Source: Mastigocoleus testarum BC008
GTDB taxonomy: Bacteria; Cyanobacteriota; Cyanobacteriia; Cyanobacteriales; Nostocaceae
Length of the DNA: 64,000 nucleotides
Assembly (NCBI RefSeq): GCF_001456025.1
Contig: NZ_LMTZ01000091.1
Coordinates: forward strand, 62,001 to 126,000
Direction: 5' to 3'
The translations under genes were made by a program, and so were the position numbers. The notes under the pieces are model-generated. The model saw only the letters and a program-made list of their open reading frames with translations. It ran no database searches and was not told where the DNA came from. Of the stretch, positions 47,375-56,959 are shown piece by piece; positions within the stretch are counted from its first letter, which is position 1, and each line of letters starts with the position of its first letter.

Positions 47375-47619
47375 ATTGACTTGCGCGTAGCGCTATATCT
47401 GTGAAAAATTATCCAGATTTGATGCAGGTAAAGTTGGTATTTATTCATATTCAATTTAATTATTTATTTTTGGAGGATATTTTACATATTTACCTACAAA
47501 CATAAATCTTTAAGTAAGATTAATGCAGTATTGAATGTATTTAAAGGATGCTGCATGAATGGAATAAATACCAAAAATTACAACCGTCAATACATATTTT
47601 GTTTGTAGATAAATTTTGT

Positions 47620-48951
47620 TTACAAACTAAACTCAGCTACATCGTCTTCTGTGTCTGAAATAATATTTCCCTGCGCCACTGTTGGTTTAAAATCAGAAGC
47701 ATGAATTAATTGGTTAAAAGAAATTTGGGGATTTTGATAAATTATGTGCAGTATGGCGATAAAATCTCTGACAATTTCACCTGGTGTAAGTAATGCATCG
47801 GCACCCAGGCGACTAATAATTTCTTGAATAAATTCTTGTAAATCCTTATTTTTTAAAGGACTCTGATAATTAAAATTAGTAGAGTGAATATCTGTTAATC
47901 TTTGTAGAAGCGTTAGTATTTCTTCCTCTTTGAGAGGATTGAGGCGAATAACGGGTCCAAAATACTCACCTACACCAGCTTGCGTTGCAAAACGACTTTC
48001 TTTAGTGCGCCTGCGCCAAGCAGAGTCAGCAAATAGTCCCCGGTTGCGATCTTCTAAAAATTTGGTAGTACCACCGATCATGATACCCAGGTTTTCGGCT
48101 TTGCATTGCACAGTATCGTTAAACATTGCCAACAACCGATTATAATTCTTTTCTCTAGTAACCGTTGTGGATATTTGAGATAAATGGACTGCCTCGTCTA
48201 GCAAAACAATAAGCCCTTTATAACCAATTTCAGCAACAAACTTAGCTAATAATTTTATATAGTCATACCAACTGTTATCATCAATAATTACTCTTACCCC
48301 CAAAGCTGCTTTCGCTTCTATTTTTGTAGAAAATTCACCCCTTAACCAGCGAAGTGAAGCATTTTTTAGATCTTCGTCATCATTACAATATCCTCGCCAA
48401 TAAGCGATAATAACATTTCCGAAATCAAATCCGTGAACTAAGTCTTCAATATAACTGATTACTTCTCTAATTTTAATTTCTATTTGACGGTCGAAATCTT
48501 CATCATTAGGTTGCATTCCTGTTTCTTTAACTACTTCTTGTTGAATTTTATTAATCCAACCTTCCAAAATCGAGACTAAAGCACCACCGTCAGGACGAGT
48601 TTTGGTTGCTAGATGACTCATTAATTCACGATATGTTGCTAAACCCTGATTATTAGTTCCAGCAAGTCGACGCTCTGAAGATAAGTCAGCATCGGCTACT
48701 ACAAATCCTTGCTCCATCGCTTTATTGCGTACCAACTGGAGCATGAAGCTTTTACCAGAACCATAATTGCCAATAATAAAGCGGAATGCTGCAATACCTT
48801 CTGCAACATCATCGAGATTTTGTAAAAGGCTTTTGAGTTCTTGTTCTCTTCCTACTGCAATTTTTTCGATACCTACTCTGGGTACTACTCCAGCAGCCAG
48901 AGAGTTAATCAAACTCGCAGATACTTTCTTTGAGAGTTTCAACTTTGCCAT
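47620..48951 (-). CDS. DUF2791 (BrxD-like) P-loop ATPase
   Basis: 443 residues. The N-terminal pattern SLINSLAAGVVPRVGIEKIAVGRE is typical of DUF2791/BrxD ATPases. Walker A is GNYGSGKSF (~60-68), preceded by FRFII; Walker B is GLIVLLDEAVHL (~245-256); GIMIGGTTKFLED (~295) is the sensor-1 strand, and the C-terminal part (GEIVRDFIAILH) forms the lid. Family members occur in BREX phage defence and in TerB-N/TerB-C gene clusters, here with a TerB-C protein directly upstream. No BREX methyltransferase, protease or phosphatase gene is near, so the Ter-type context is more apt. Likely an NTP-dependent remodelling factor; substrate unknown. Confidence 0.82.
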   Translation of the reverse strand: MAKLKLSKKVSASLINSLAAGVVPRVGIEKIAVGREQELKSLLQNLDDVAEGIAAFRFIIGNYGSGKSFMLQLVRNKAMEQGFVVADADLSSERRLAGTNNQGLATYRELMSHLATKTRPDGGALVSILEGWINKIQQEVVKETGMQPNDEDFDRQIEIKIREVISYIEDLVHGFDFGNVIIAYWRGYCNDDEDLKNASLRWLRGEFSTKIEAKAALGVRVIIDDNSWYDYIKLLAKFVAEIGYKGLIVLLDEAVHLSQISTTVTREKNYNRLLAMFNDTVQCKAENLGIMIGGTTKFLEDRNRGLFADSAWRRRTKESRFATQAGVGEYFGPVIRLNPLKEEEILTLLQRLTDIHSTNFNYQSPLKNKDLQEFIQEIISRLGADALLTPGEIVRDFIAILHIIYQNPQISFNQLIHASDFKPTVAQGNIISDTEDDVAEFSL

Positions 48952-49065
48952 TTAGTTCACCTCAGTTAAGAAAAGATGCAGAGGCGCGCAGCCCATAATA
49001 CTAATATTGCCCCATACTATAAATATTGATAAGTATAGCCAATATTATGGAGGGTTATTTTTAAT

Positions 49066-49107
49066 GGGAATAATTTAGTGGGAATAATTTAGTGGGAATA
49101 ATTTAGT
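49066..49107. repeat. 14-bp tandem repeat, three units
   Basis: gggaataatttagt occurs at 49066, 49080 and 49094, all exact, with a diverged fourth copy. It lies in the 179-bp gap between the TerB-C gene and the DUF2791 gene. Confidence 0.9.
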
Positions 49108-49130
49108 GAGAATAAGCAAATAGATTTTAC

Positions 49131-50453
49131 TCAATTAGAATATCCTTGTTTGGCTAGCTTATGAGAGTAAATTTCAATCATTTTTTGAACTTTTGCCAAA
49201 TGTTCTTCACATATTCCTGGAAATTCGTTCCCTGGATCGATAATTAACTCACCAAGAGTATCGCTTGCGCGCTCATTTATTGAATCAATCAGCAAATTTG
49301 GCATAGTAATATTGCTCTGCGCAATATTTTTGACAACGGGATTTGGATTTTCTTCTTCTACTAATGCTTGTAATACTTGAACCTCATGCTCGGGAAGTTG
49401 TTCTAACAGAATTTCCCATTCTTGTGGAAGCTTAGTGGAAATATCAGTTTCTTTTTCTTCGTCTGTAGTTTCTAATGGATCTAACAGGTCAGCAAAGGGA
49501 AAAGGTTCTAAGTCTTCTGCTTCTTTTAAGTCTTGTTCTTCTAAGTCTTGCTCGAGCAAATGATTCGAGTTGAGATTTTCCATTTGCTGCAACAAGTCGT
49601 AAATTTGATCCTGTAAAATATCATGCTCATCTTGTAAAAGGGATACCTGTCCCTTCAACTGTGATAATTCTACTTGCTTGGTATCAACCTGTTCTCTTAA
49701 AGTGCTCAGTTTATCTTCAATACTTTGCTGTTCGGCAACCTTTGCACGTATCGTTTCGTTTTTTTTGCACTCTACGACTTCTAATTCCTGCAAATTGATA
49801 CGCAGATCGTATAACTTCTCTTCTAATTGTGGCTTTACTCGATTGAGCAAAGTTAAATTATTCTCTAATTCTTTTTTGTCCTGTTCGAGTTGCTCGATTT
49901 GATTTTTTATTTTAGTAAATTCTGAACGCGATACATTACAGTTGATTTCCAAACGACGACTTTCTGTAGTTATTTTTGAAAAATATTTTTCTAATTCGTC
50001 TTTAGTTCTTTCCAGGTTCTCAAGTTCTGTTTTTAGTTGCAGTATTCCTGTTTCTGCTTGTTTTTTTTGCCCAGCATAGGTACTTAGTTCGCGATCGATG
50101 CTATCTCGTTGATGGCGATATTCCGTTACTTGATTTTGTAATTGCTTGGATTCAGAGTATAGGAGCGAACGATGTTTTTCTAAACTATTAATTTCAACAA
50201 CCATGTGGGATTTTATATCTTCCATTTCCCTAATTTGTCCGTTTAGGGATTTCAAAGATTTTAAGATTATTGTATCGTGTTGTTTTCGGCGTTGATGGGC
50301 GAATAATACCGCTATATAAGTGGTTGGAATATAAAGTAGTGCAATGATAGCTGCACGTTTAAAACTACCAGTTAATGCGAGACTCAAACCAAAACTTATA
50401 CCGAAGGCAACGATATTTATGATGAATCGATTACTTACCATTGCTACTTGCAT
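49131..50453 (-). CDS. Membrane-anchored coiled-coil protein with C-terminal TerB-C domain
   Basis: 440 residues. Two hydrophobic helices at ~8-27 and ~30-52 anchor it; a long coiled coil (~55-300) with heptad-rich Glu/Gln/Lys/Leu sequence follows, then an acidic linker (~300-340). The C-terminal ~100 residues (PQEWEILLEQLPEHEVQVLQ, then MPNLLIDSINERASDTLGEL) have the TerB-C pattern, including the INE-x-A-x-D-T helix and a short Asp/Glu-rich segment. TerB-C domains occur in tellurite-resistance-like stress and defence systems, usually next to TerB-N and a DUF2791 ATPase. The next gene is a DUF2791 ATPase; no TerB-N or helicase gene is near. Function is inferred from family and context only. 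Confidence 0.72.
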   Translation of the reverse strand: MQVAMVSNRFIINIVAFGISFGLSLALTGSFKRAAIIALLYIPTTYIAVLFAHQRRKQHDTIILKSLKSLNGQIREMEDIKSHMVVEINSLEKHRSLLYSESKQLQNQVTEYRHQRDSIDRELSTYAGQKKQAETGILQLKTELENLERTKDELEKYFSKITTESRRLEINCNVSRSEFTKIKNQIEQLEQDKKELENNLTLLNRVKPQLEEKLYDLRINLQELEVVECKKNETIRAKVAEQQSIEDKLSTLREQVDTKQVELSQLKGQVSLLQDEHDILQDQIYDLLQQMENLNSNHLLEQDLEEQDLKEAEDLEPFPFADLLDPLETTDEEKETDISTKLPQEWEILLEQLPEHEVQVLQALVEEENPNPVVKNIAQSNITMPNLLIDSINERASDTLGELIIDPGNEFPGICEEHLAKVQKMIEIYSHKLAKQGYSN

Positions 50454-50630
50454 GATACTAATGAAGGAGCATGACTAAATCAGTCACTATATAATTTTTT
50501 ATGTAGCTCGATATTACATTATTATTCCTAAATCATTGGTACTGAGAACTGTAAATTTTGGGTCTTGTACTAATTTAAATAGACCACAATACCCAGTTAT
50601 GACAAATTCACTAACAAAGTGCTAGTAATT

Positions 50631-51998
50631 TTATTCACTCACAGATACAGTCAAATCAGCACTTAGATAGTTTACGAATTGTTTGGCTGTGCGTCCGGAA
50701 CGACCATTATGGCGAGTAGCCCATTGCAAAGCGCGAGCATCCAAGTCTTCTTGAGTAAGATTTATGCTAGCTTGCAAAGCTAACTGGCGAACAATTTCGA
50801 GATATCTATCGCGATCGGCAGGCTCAAAAGTTAAGGTTAAACCAAAGCGATCGCTAAATGAAAGCTTTTCTTGTAGAGTATCCCAGGCATGTATCTCATC
50901 ATTATTTCTCGGAGCTGGTCTATCAGCAAAAAATTCACGAATTAAATGACGACGATTAGAAGTAGCATAAACTACAACATTTTTTGGTTTAGCAGTAATG
51001 TTACCCTCTAAAACAACTTTTAGAGCTTTAAAAGCATCGTCATCTTCTTCAAAAGAAAGGTCATCAACAAAAATAATGAACTTCTGAGATAAACCTCTTA
51101 ATTTTTCTACAATCTCAGGTAAGTTTTTTAAATCTAATTTACTAACTTCTAATAAACGTAAACTGCGATGAGCGTACTCGTTTAAAAGAGCTTTCACTAG
51201 GGAAGATTTCCCAGAGCCACGACTACCATATAGTAAGACATTCAATGCGAAATGCCCTGACAGTAAAAATTCTGTATTCTTGAGCAAAGCATCTCTTTGG
51301 GTTTCATAACCAAACAATTCTTTGAGTGTAATCGTATCCGGATATGTGACACCAATAAACTGACCATTCTGCCATCGTAATGCTTGATATTTAGCGAATA
51401 AACCAACACCAAATCTTTGGTAGTAATTGGCTAAAATCGATACAGCATTTTCCCAGTTATCTAGGGAAGATATTTTTGCTATCGTTGCCAATTCATTAGC
51501 TGTTGCTACCCCATCTTCAGAGGAGTACCATACCGTTAGTGAAACTGGGAGATGAGCTACAACTTGAACCCATTCACTTAAAACGGCACAACTACATTCA
51601 TGTAAACTTTGTAATGCTTGTAAATCTCGTCCCACAGCCGCAATTAAAGCCGGAGTTAAACTCTCCATATCTTTTTGTTGCGCTAATTGACTAAAGGGAT
51701 TTTCATTTCTGAGAATTTGTGTAATTAGATACTCTTCCCAGTTTTGATGCCTGGCAGCTAATAATTGAAAGAAATTGCCGTAAGCTTGCAAACAAACTCG
51801 CGCATCCGCATCAGTGTAACGTATCGCCTGTAACAGGTCAAGAAAAGCCTCACCCAGTTTACCTTGTAAGACTGATTGGTAAATTAAAAGAGAAGCAGCT
51901 TGGCGTTGAATAAATTGAATTCTCCCATTGATTGAATTTTTTATTCTATCTATTTTTAATTTCCCTTCTGTGGGAGTAGACATTGTTTCATTATTCAT
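50631..51998 (-). CDS. DUF815 family AAA ATPase
   Basis: 455 residues from the ATG at 51998 (a GTG at 52013 and an ATG at 51983 are alternatives). The helical N-terminal ~240 residues are followed by the AAA core: LKELFGYETQRDALLKNTEF, Walker A LLYGSRGSGKSSLVK (~255 from this start), Walker B KFIIFVDDLSFE (~310), sensor NVVVYATSNRRHLIREFF (with Arg), DRFGLTLTFEPAD and the lid motif ALQWATRHNGRSGRTAKQF. DUF815 ATPases are widespread but of unknown role. The gene is 177 bp upstream of the TerB-C gene and on the same strand, so it may belong to the same unit; the association may also be chance. Confidence 0.87.
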   Translation of the reverse strand: MNNETMSTPTEGKLKIDRIKNSINGRIQFIQRQAASLLIYQSVLQGKLGEAFLDLLQAIRYTDADARVCLQAYGNFFQLLAARHQNWEEYLITQILRNENPFSQLAQQKDMESLTPALIAAVGRDLQALQSLHECSCAVLSEWVQVVAHLPVSLTVWYSSEDGVATANELATIAKISSLDNWENAVSILANYYQRFGVGLFAKYQALRWQNGQFIGVTYPDTITLKELFGYETQRDALLKNTEFLLSGHFALNVLLYGSRGSGKSSLVKALLNEYAHRSLRLLEVSKLDLKNLPEIVEKLRGLSQKFIIFVDDLSFEEDDDAFKALKVVLEGNITAKPKNVVVYATSNRRHLIREFFADRPAPRNNDEIHAWDTLQEKLSFSDRFGLTLTFEPADRDRYLEIVRQLALQASINLTQEDLDARALQWATRHNGRSGRTAKQFVNYLSADLTVSVSE

Positions 51999-52086
51999 CA
52001 GTAGACTTGGCACTCAAGTGACTGCACTATCCTAAATTTTCTGTCTAAGTCGGGCTTACACTTCATCTTCTACATAGGTTTTAACA

Positions 52087-52395
52087 ATGACTATCAGTGT
52101 CGTAAGTACAATTTTATATGGCATTCTAGGAATAATAGGAGGTATTGTTGGTTATCAAAAAGCAGGCAGCAAGATCTCACTTATAAGTGGTGTCGTTAGC
52201 GGGATTCTATTGATTGTGTCGGGTTTAGTGGCATTACAAGGTCAAAAATGGGGTTTGATTTTGGGCATTGCAGTAGCAGGTATACTAGTAATTGTATTTG
52301 CTGTGAGATTCGTAAAAACACGTAAGTTTATGCCTGCAGGTTTAATGAGTATATTAGGCTTGGTGGTAATCTTTTCAATCCTTAAGAATTTTTGA
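52087..52395 (+). CDS. TMEM14 (UPF0136) family small membrane protein
   Basis: 102 residues with four hydrophobic segments and Gly-rich helices. It opens ILYGILGIIGGIVGYQKAGS and has the middle block ISLISGVVSGILLIVSGLVA, ending in FMPAGLMSILGLVVIFSILK. This is the cyanobacterial form of the TMEM14 family, whose plastid members have been linked to fatty acid export. It is divergent from the DUF815 gene, with 88 bp between starts, and a functional link to that cluster is not implied. Confidence 0.85.
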   Translation: MTISVVSTILYGILGIIGGIVGYQKAGSKISLISGVVSGILLIVSGLVALQGQKWGLILGIAVAGILVIVFAVRFVKTRKFMPAGLMSILGLVVIFSILKNF

Positions 52396-53855
52396 CGTCT
52401 TAAGATGTGCGATCGCTCATCAAACTAAGACTTTTCACTACTTAGTTCTTTACTGGTTACTTAATGGTATTTTTGTACTGCACAAAAAATACTAAATCAT
52501 CTATGCTGCCTAGAGCAAGTTGTATTTTTCGTAACAAACAAAATTGATTTTATCTTCTCCTTCGACAGGTTTTTAGAAAAATCCGAATTTATATGAGCTC
52601 AGTAAGGTCATCTGGGTAAATCGTCAATGTATTGATGACGTTCAAATTTTACTTGTAAATGGTACAACCCAATCCTGAAGGGAATGAAGGATTCACTTTA
52701 CACGCCTGACAGCGACCTAAAACCAAAATCATGATGTAACACGAGTTTTAAAGCCCATCGATAGAATTACGCTTGAGAAACATTCTTGTTGACAAATAGA
52801 GTTCTCAATGCTTTTGAAGTTCGTATTCTAAACAACCTGATGTTTATACCAGAGCTTAAAAATACACAATACTAAATTTTGTTTTTGCGACGTCTCAAGT
52901 TTGTCACCTTTGTAGGTGTACACTATTTGTACTGCTTCCGCAGAGAGAAATCTGACCTCAGTTGCAAACCACTGCTAAGTGTAATATCGACTTTATAACT
53001 TAGCTATAAACCAAGTAATAAATTGATGAGATTTGACTAAATATTTAGAATGTCTTTCCATCAATTAAGATCATTCGCAAGTAATATTTCCCCAATCATC
53101 AGAATGTGATTTTGAACAACATAAATTTATATTGATTTGTTTGGGGAGTACTTAGCAGTAAATATTTATTGCTAATATTCTATTTTTTTACTGTATATTT
53201 AGTCTATAAATATAATTCTCTGAAACGATAAAAAAATATTAGATATTTTTTTTAGATGCGTGGTAGCACAAAATATGTTCCTTGCGATACATGTATCGAT
53301 TTTGATTATTGTTTATATTTGTTTCCACAAGTACTCTGAATCATAGGTTTTTCATGATTATGAGCCGAGAAACAATTTTTTTTTCCGGGGTCTGATGTAT
53401 AGCAAAAAACAGGGCTTGCTAGGCAAGCAAAAGATAATAGTTACAGAAGAAATAATTTAATGGTTACGGTTGCCAACTGATAAATTCTGTACTTTATTTG
53501 TATTGTTTGATAGAAGAAAATACTTTAATTAATGCTTAGAACTTATAAAGAAAATGATTTTAGTTAATGGTTTGATTAAAATATATAATTTTCTATATAT
53601 ACGTAAGTGATTGGTTTAAAGAACTTAAAGATTTGCTAGTTAAATATTAATTACATTTAAAGTGATGGTAAAAAAATATGGAGTTAAATTGGCATTTTGG
53701 CATCTTTATTTTAGAAATATGGGATATTAATAGATCCTGCTCGTAATTGTCGATGTTGACTTGAAACTGCTCTTAACTTAGACAAGCATTGTTCAAGTAA
53801 ATACTGAAGAACCGTAAACTTTTTTTCCACAGTCTTAAGAATTAGGACATATTAC
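52396..53855. other. 1.46-kb intergenic region upstream of the APH/HopA1 pair
   Basis: AT-rich with a short hairpin, gcttgc/gcaagc at 53414-53428. Only very short ATG frames occur on the plus strand: 27 codons at 53256 (MRGSTKYVPCDTCIDFDYCL...), 21 at 53395, 19 at 53051 and 21 at 53666. None has a strong ribosome binding site, except a GGGG stretch before 53395. A precursor peptide for the downstream enzymes would be expected here, but none is convincing. Confidence 0.5.
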
Positions 53856-55094
53856 ATGGTATTTTCATTGTCTTCTCATAACGTTATCCAGTACCTGCAT
53901 GATGCAGGTCTGTGTAGCTCAGAAGATGGCGCATCTGCTGATTCTGAATTACCACAGAGTAGCAAGAAGAATTTGAATTTACTTGTGAAGCTGGCTTCCA
54001 ATTGTAAGTTACTTGTGAAACAGGAACGTTGTGCCCAAGGTTTTGGGAGTCAGGAAGAATTTTTCAATGAGTGGCTGTTTCATGAATTGCTCAATTCATT
54101 TCCAATTTTAAAAAATATTTCCGCGATCGAATCGTTGGTTGTACACTTTGATGAGGATGAGTCTATTCTCGTCCGGCGCTACTTAAGCGAATATTTGGAA
54201 CTGGATAACTTTTACCGTGAGAATGGTATTTTCCCCGAAGAAATTGCAACTGCAATTGGTAAGGTTTTAGGAAGATTACATTGCGCTACTTTCAATCGCC
54301 GTGAATATAAGGACTTTATAGCAACAGCACCCACAGGTGGAATTCGCTATCAGTATTACAATCCAGCCCAAGGTATCGAAGGGATAGGACCAGAAATTTT
54401 TGCAGAAGTTCCAAAAGAGGCACTTGCTTTTTATGGACTTTACCAAAATTATGACGATCTGGAATCTGAAATTGCGGGTCTAGCAAATAGTTGGAATCCT
54501 TCATGCTTGATCCATAATGATTTAAAGCTAGAAAATATATTGCTACACTCTCAATGGGAGCAACAAGATAAAGACTTGGTGAGATTCATTGACTGGGAAG
54601 CTTACTCATGGGGAGATCCAGCCTTCGACCTGGGAACAGTAATTGCAAGTTACCTAAAAATTTGGTTGGAAAGTTTGGTAGTAGATCCAAGTATAAGTCT
54701 GGAAGAGTCTTTTCAACTAGCAATGATTCCTTTAGAAGCAATTCAACCTTCAATTTTGGCTCTCACTCGCTCCTATCTCAAGACTTTCCCTAGGATTTTA
54801 GAATATCATCAAGAATTTATCTTGCGAGTAGTCCAATTTGCTGGACTTGTGCTTATTAAAGATATTGAAAAACAAATAGACGCGAATAAATCTTTTGATA
54901 ACATTGGCTTGTGTACGCTGGAAGTTGCCAGAAAGATGCTCACAATGCCACAAATTTCTGTGATGACTGTATTCGGCGTCAACGAATCAGAAATTATTAA
55001 ACATGTAAAAAAACTGCAAGTACTTCCTATAAATAAAAAAGAAAATAATCTACTTCCAATTTTTTACGAAAAAACGCGTTTGCGCGGTTGCTGA
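53856..55094 (+). CDS. APH-type kinase (phosphotransferase), likely RiPP Ser/Thr kinase component
   Basis: 412 residues. Kinase-fold protein of the aminoglycoside phosphotransferase superfamily. N-lobe strands are followed by helix AIGKVLGRLHCATFNRR. The catalytic loop is LIHNDLKLENILLH (~218-230; Asp as catalytic base, Asn as metal ligand) and the DFG-like segment is VRFIDWEAYSWGDPAFDLGT (~243). All catalytic residues are intact. A HopA1-family gene follows 106 bp downstream on the same strand. In thioamitide and class V lanthipeptide pathways such a kinase phosphorylates peptide Ser/Thr and the HopA1 protein eliminates phosphate. By itself it could also be a small-molecule kinase. Confidence 0.82.
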   Translation: MVFSLSSHNVIQYLHDAGLCSSEDGASADSELPQSSKKNLNLLVKLASNCKLLVKQERCAQGFGSQEEFFNEWLFHELLNSFPILKNISAIESLVVHFDEDESILVRRYLSEYLELDNFYRENGIFPEEIATAIGKVLGRLHCATFNRREYKDFIATAPTGGIRYQYYNPAQGIEGIGPEIFAEVPKEALAFYGLYQNYDDLESEIAGLANSWNPSCLIHNDLKLENILLHSQWEQQDKDLVRFIDWEAYSWGDPAFDLGTVIASYLKIWLESLVVDPSISLEESFQLAMIPLEAIQPSILALTRSYLKTFPRILEYHQEFILRVVQFAGLVLIKDIEKQIDANKSFDNIGLCTLEVARKMLTMPQISVMTVFGVNESEIIKHVKKLQVLPINKKENNLLPIFYEKTRLRGC

Positions 55095-55200
55095 TCATTG
55101 AAGGGTAATTGAGGAAAAGTAAAGCATCCAATAGAACTGGTGTAAGATTTTTCTTATTTTGTTCTATTTCCGTTGGGAAGTATAGAAAAATTCGAGCGCA

Positions 55201-56274
55201 ATGATGATGGAGACTTCAGATTTTTCACTATCCAAATATTTGCTTGATATTGCTAGTGATATCCAGATAGAGTCTAATTTTTGCATTCGTCATTGTGGCT
55301 ATGAACCCTTCATTTTACCGCCAACAATAGCAAAACGTTTCAAACAACTTTCCTTCGCCCTCCAGAATAAATATCTGGCATTATTGTTGCGAAATTTATT
55401 ATACGGAATTTATTACAATCACTCTTTAAGTGATGTTTTAGCAGTTCGTAAAGATAAATTTATACTCAATAAAAACTTAGAATTAGATTGTGCTTTTGAT
55501 GTAGATTGGGATTTTTACGATCAATTACACCAAAGTAATTGCGGAACTGGATACTTTGATTTTGATTGGCAAGTTTTGAAGCGGGAACCAGATGGTAGCT
55601 TGGCATTAGCTAAAGATGGTTTAAATTTATATGTGGAGTATGACCATCATTCTGACCCACCAATAGAAGATGCAAAAACTGGCGAACTAATATCAATATT
55701 AATGCCAAATCATCAGCTACAAAACGGCGTTTACATTGCTATTGGTGATGCTGGTAAAATACAGCATGATAAAGACATTGGATTAATATGTTTTAATATT
55801 AGTCCTGCTGGTGCTATTGCTATGATGGATAGCTTGACCCCGGGGTTAAATAATTTAGAAATCCCCTTCCATTTTCAGGTATTACATAATCCTAATTTTT
55901 ATCAACGCTTTGACTCTGGGATACTTTATTTTGAACGAAAAGATTATCTTGGGTTAAAAAACGTTTTGGAAACTGTTTACCTGGAAAATCAGTCCTATTT
56001 TGAGCAAAAAGTTCCTTTATTTACCAAATTGTTAGCACCGGGATTGAGTATAGCGGAAGAACCGAATCAAAAATTTGCTCCCCAAGAAAGTTTTGGAATG
56101 AACCGTTGTCAAATTATTGCTAATGCACTTTTAGATGCTTGGCGACAGGGAGAAAATTCTCCACGGAAGCGAGTAGATTTTATACATCAGCATTTTAAAG
56201 AGATGGGAATTAGTTTAGATTATCCTTACTTAAATCCTGATTCTGAAGATGTTTATCAAATGCTAAATTTGTGA
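55201..56274 (+). CDS. HopA1-family protein (putative phospho-Ser/Thr lyase component)
   Basis: 357 residues from an ATG-ATG-ATG start. The sequence has the layout of the HopA1 family known from type III effectors of plant pathogens and from RiPP clusters: FALQNKYLALLLRNLLYGIYY, NGVYIAIGDAGK, ICFNISPAGAIAMMDSLTPG and NNLEIPFHFQVLHNPNFYQR, then DSGILYFERKDY, and a C-terminal GMNRCQIIANALLDAWRQGE. In RiPP enzymes this domain is thought to remove phosphate from phospho-Ser/Thr to give dehydro-residues. The catalytic role is inferred from its kinase neighbour (53856). No type III secretion gene is present. Confidence 0.8.
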   Translation: MMMETSDFSLSKYLLDIASDIQIESNFCIRHCGYEPFILPPTIAKRFKQLSFALQNKYLALLLRNLLYGIYYNHSLSDVLAVRKDKFILNKNLELDCAFDVDWDFYDQLHQSNCGTGYFDFDWQVLKREPDGSLALAKDGLNLYVEYDHHSDPPIEDAKTGELISILMPNHQLQNGVYIAIGDAGKIQHDKDIGLICFNISPAGAIAMMDSLTPGLNNLEIPFHFQVLHNPNFYQRFDSGILYFERKDYLGLKNVLETVYLENQSYFEQKVPLFTKLLAPGLSIAEEPNQKFAPQESFGMNRCQIIANALLDAWRQGENSPRKRVDFIHQHFKEMGISLDYPYLNPDSEDVYQMLNL

Positions 56275-56504
56275 ATAGAATTTCGAAAGAATAATGTAGC
56301 AGAATTATGCGCAATACTTACAGTACGCTTATGCTAAGTCGCCGCGCATGTGCGAACACCCAACTACCGCTAACAGTATAGACTGCGTCCTTACGAATTT
56401 TAATGCCGTAGGCACAGTATGTCCTGATCGGAGCCGCTAATGACTTGCGCGTCCGCCACACCATATCGGTCATACTAAAGAAGTAATTTTTATCTATTAG
56501 TATT
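56275..56504. other. GC-richer spacer before the thioesterase gene
   Basis: A patch at about 56325-56475 is richer in GC than its surroundings, with gcgcatgtgcg and gccgtaggc-like pieces resembling dispersed cyanobacterial repeats. A 24-codon frame from 56307 lies inside it and is not called. Confidence 0.4.
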
Positions 56505-56906
56505 ATGGGTTTTAGTTATAGCTACATTGTCCGTTTTCGGGATACTGATGCTGCTGGAGTCGTATACTTTGCAAATATTTTAAATATTTGTCACGAAGCT
56601 TATGAATCATCTTTAGCAGCTTCAGATATAGATATTAAAGAATTTTTCACAAAACCAATTGTAGCTTTTCCAATTGTTCATGCTGATGTTGATTTTTTTC
56701 GTCCTATTTTTTGTGGAGATATATTGATAATTAAAATGATTGCTAAAAAATTAGGTAATGATAAATTTGAAATTAATTATGAAATTTTTGCTCAAAACAT
56801 GCTTGCAAGTAAAGCAAATACAAAACATGTATGTATCGATGCAAGCACTAGGAAGAGGACAGATTTACCAGGATATATTATTTCTTGGTTAGATAATCTT
56901 GGTTAG
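56505..56906 (+). CDS. 1,4-dihydroxy-2-naphthoyl-CoA thioesterase (hotdog fold)
   Basis: 133 residues, 4HBT-type hotdog thioesterase. The opening YSYIVRFRDTDAAGVVYFAN carries the catalytic-type Asp15; the long helix (ICHEAYESSL) and VHADVDFFRPIFCGD are typical of the cyanobacterial DHNA-CoA thioesterase that releases 1,4-dihydroxy-2-naphthoate, the substrate of MenA. Its placement next to menE, menC, menA and menF supports this over other acyl-CoA substrates. It is convergent with menE; the 136-bp gap holds a 14-bp repeat array. The gene is complete. Confidence 0.88.
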   Translation: MGFSYSYIVRFRDTDAAGVVYFANILNICHEAYESSLAASDIDIKEFFTKPIVAFPIVHADVDFFRPIFCGDILIIKMIAKKLGNDKFEINYEIFAQNMLASKANTKHVCIDASTRKRTDLPGYIISWLDNLG

Positions 56907-56959
56907 ATAATTATTATGCTTAGGATTAGATAGTGGCGATAATTAAAAATTATACTTAT

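Noticed and set aside
47620..48951. BREX phage-defence locus
   Set aside because: The ATPase resembles BrxD, but no pglX, pglZ, brxC or brxL gene is near; the TerB-C neighbour fits another context.
56307..56381. 24-codon frame after the HopA1 gene as a RiPP precursor
   Set aside because: It overlaps a GC-richer dispersed-repeat-like patch and has no ribosome binding site.
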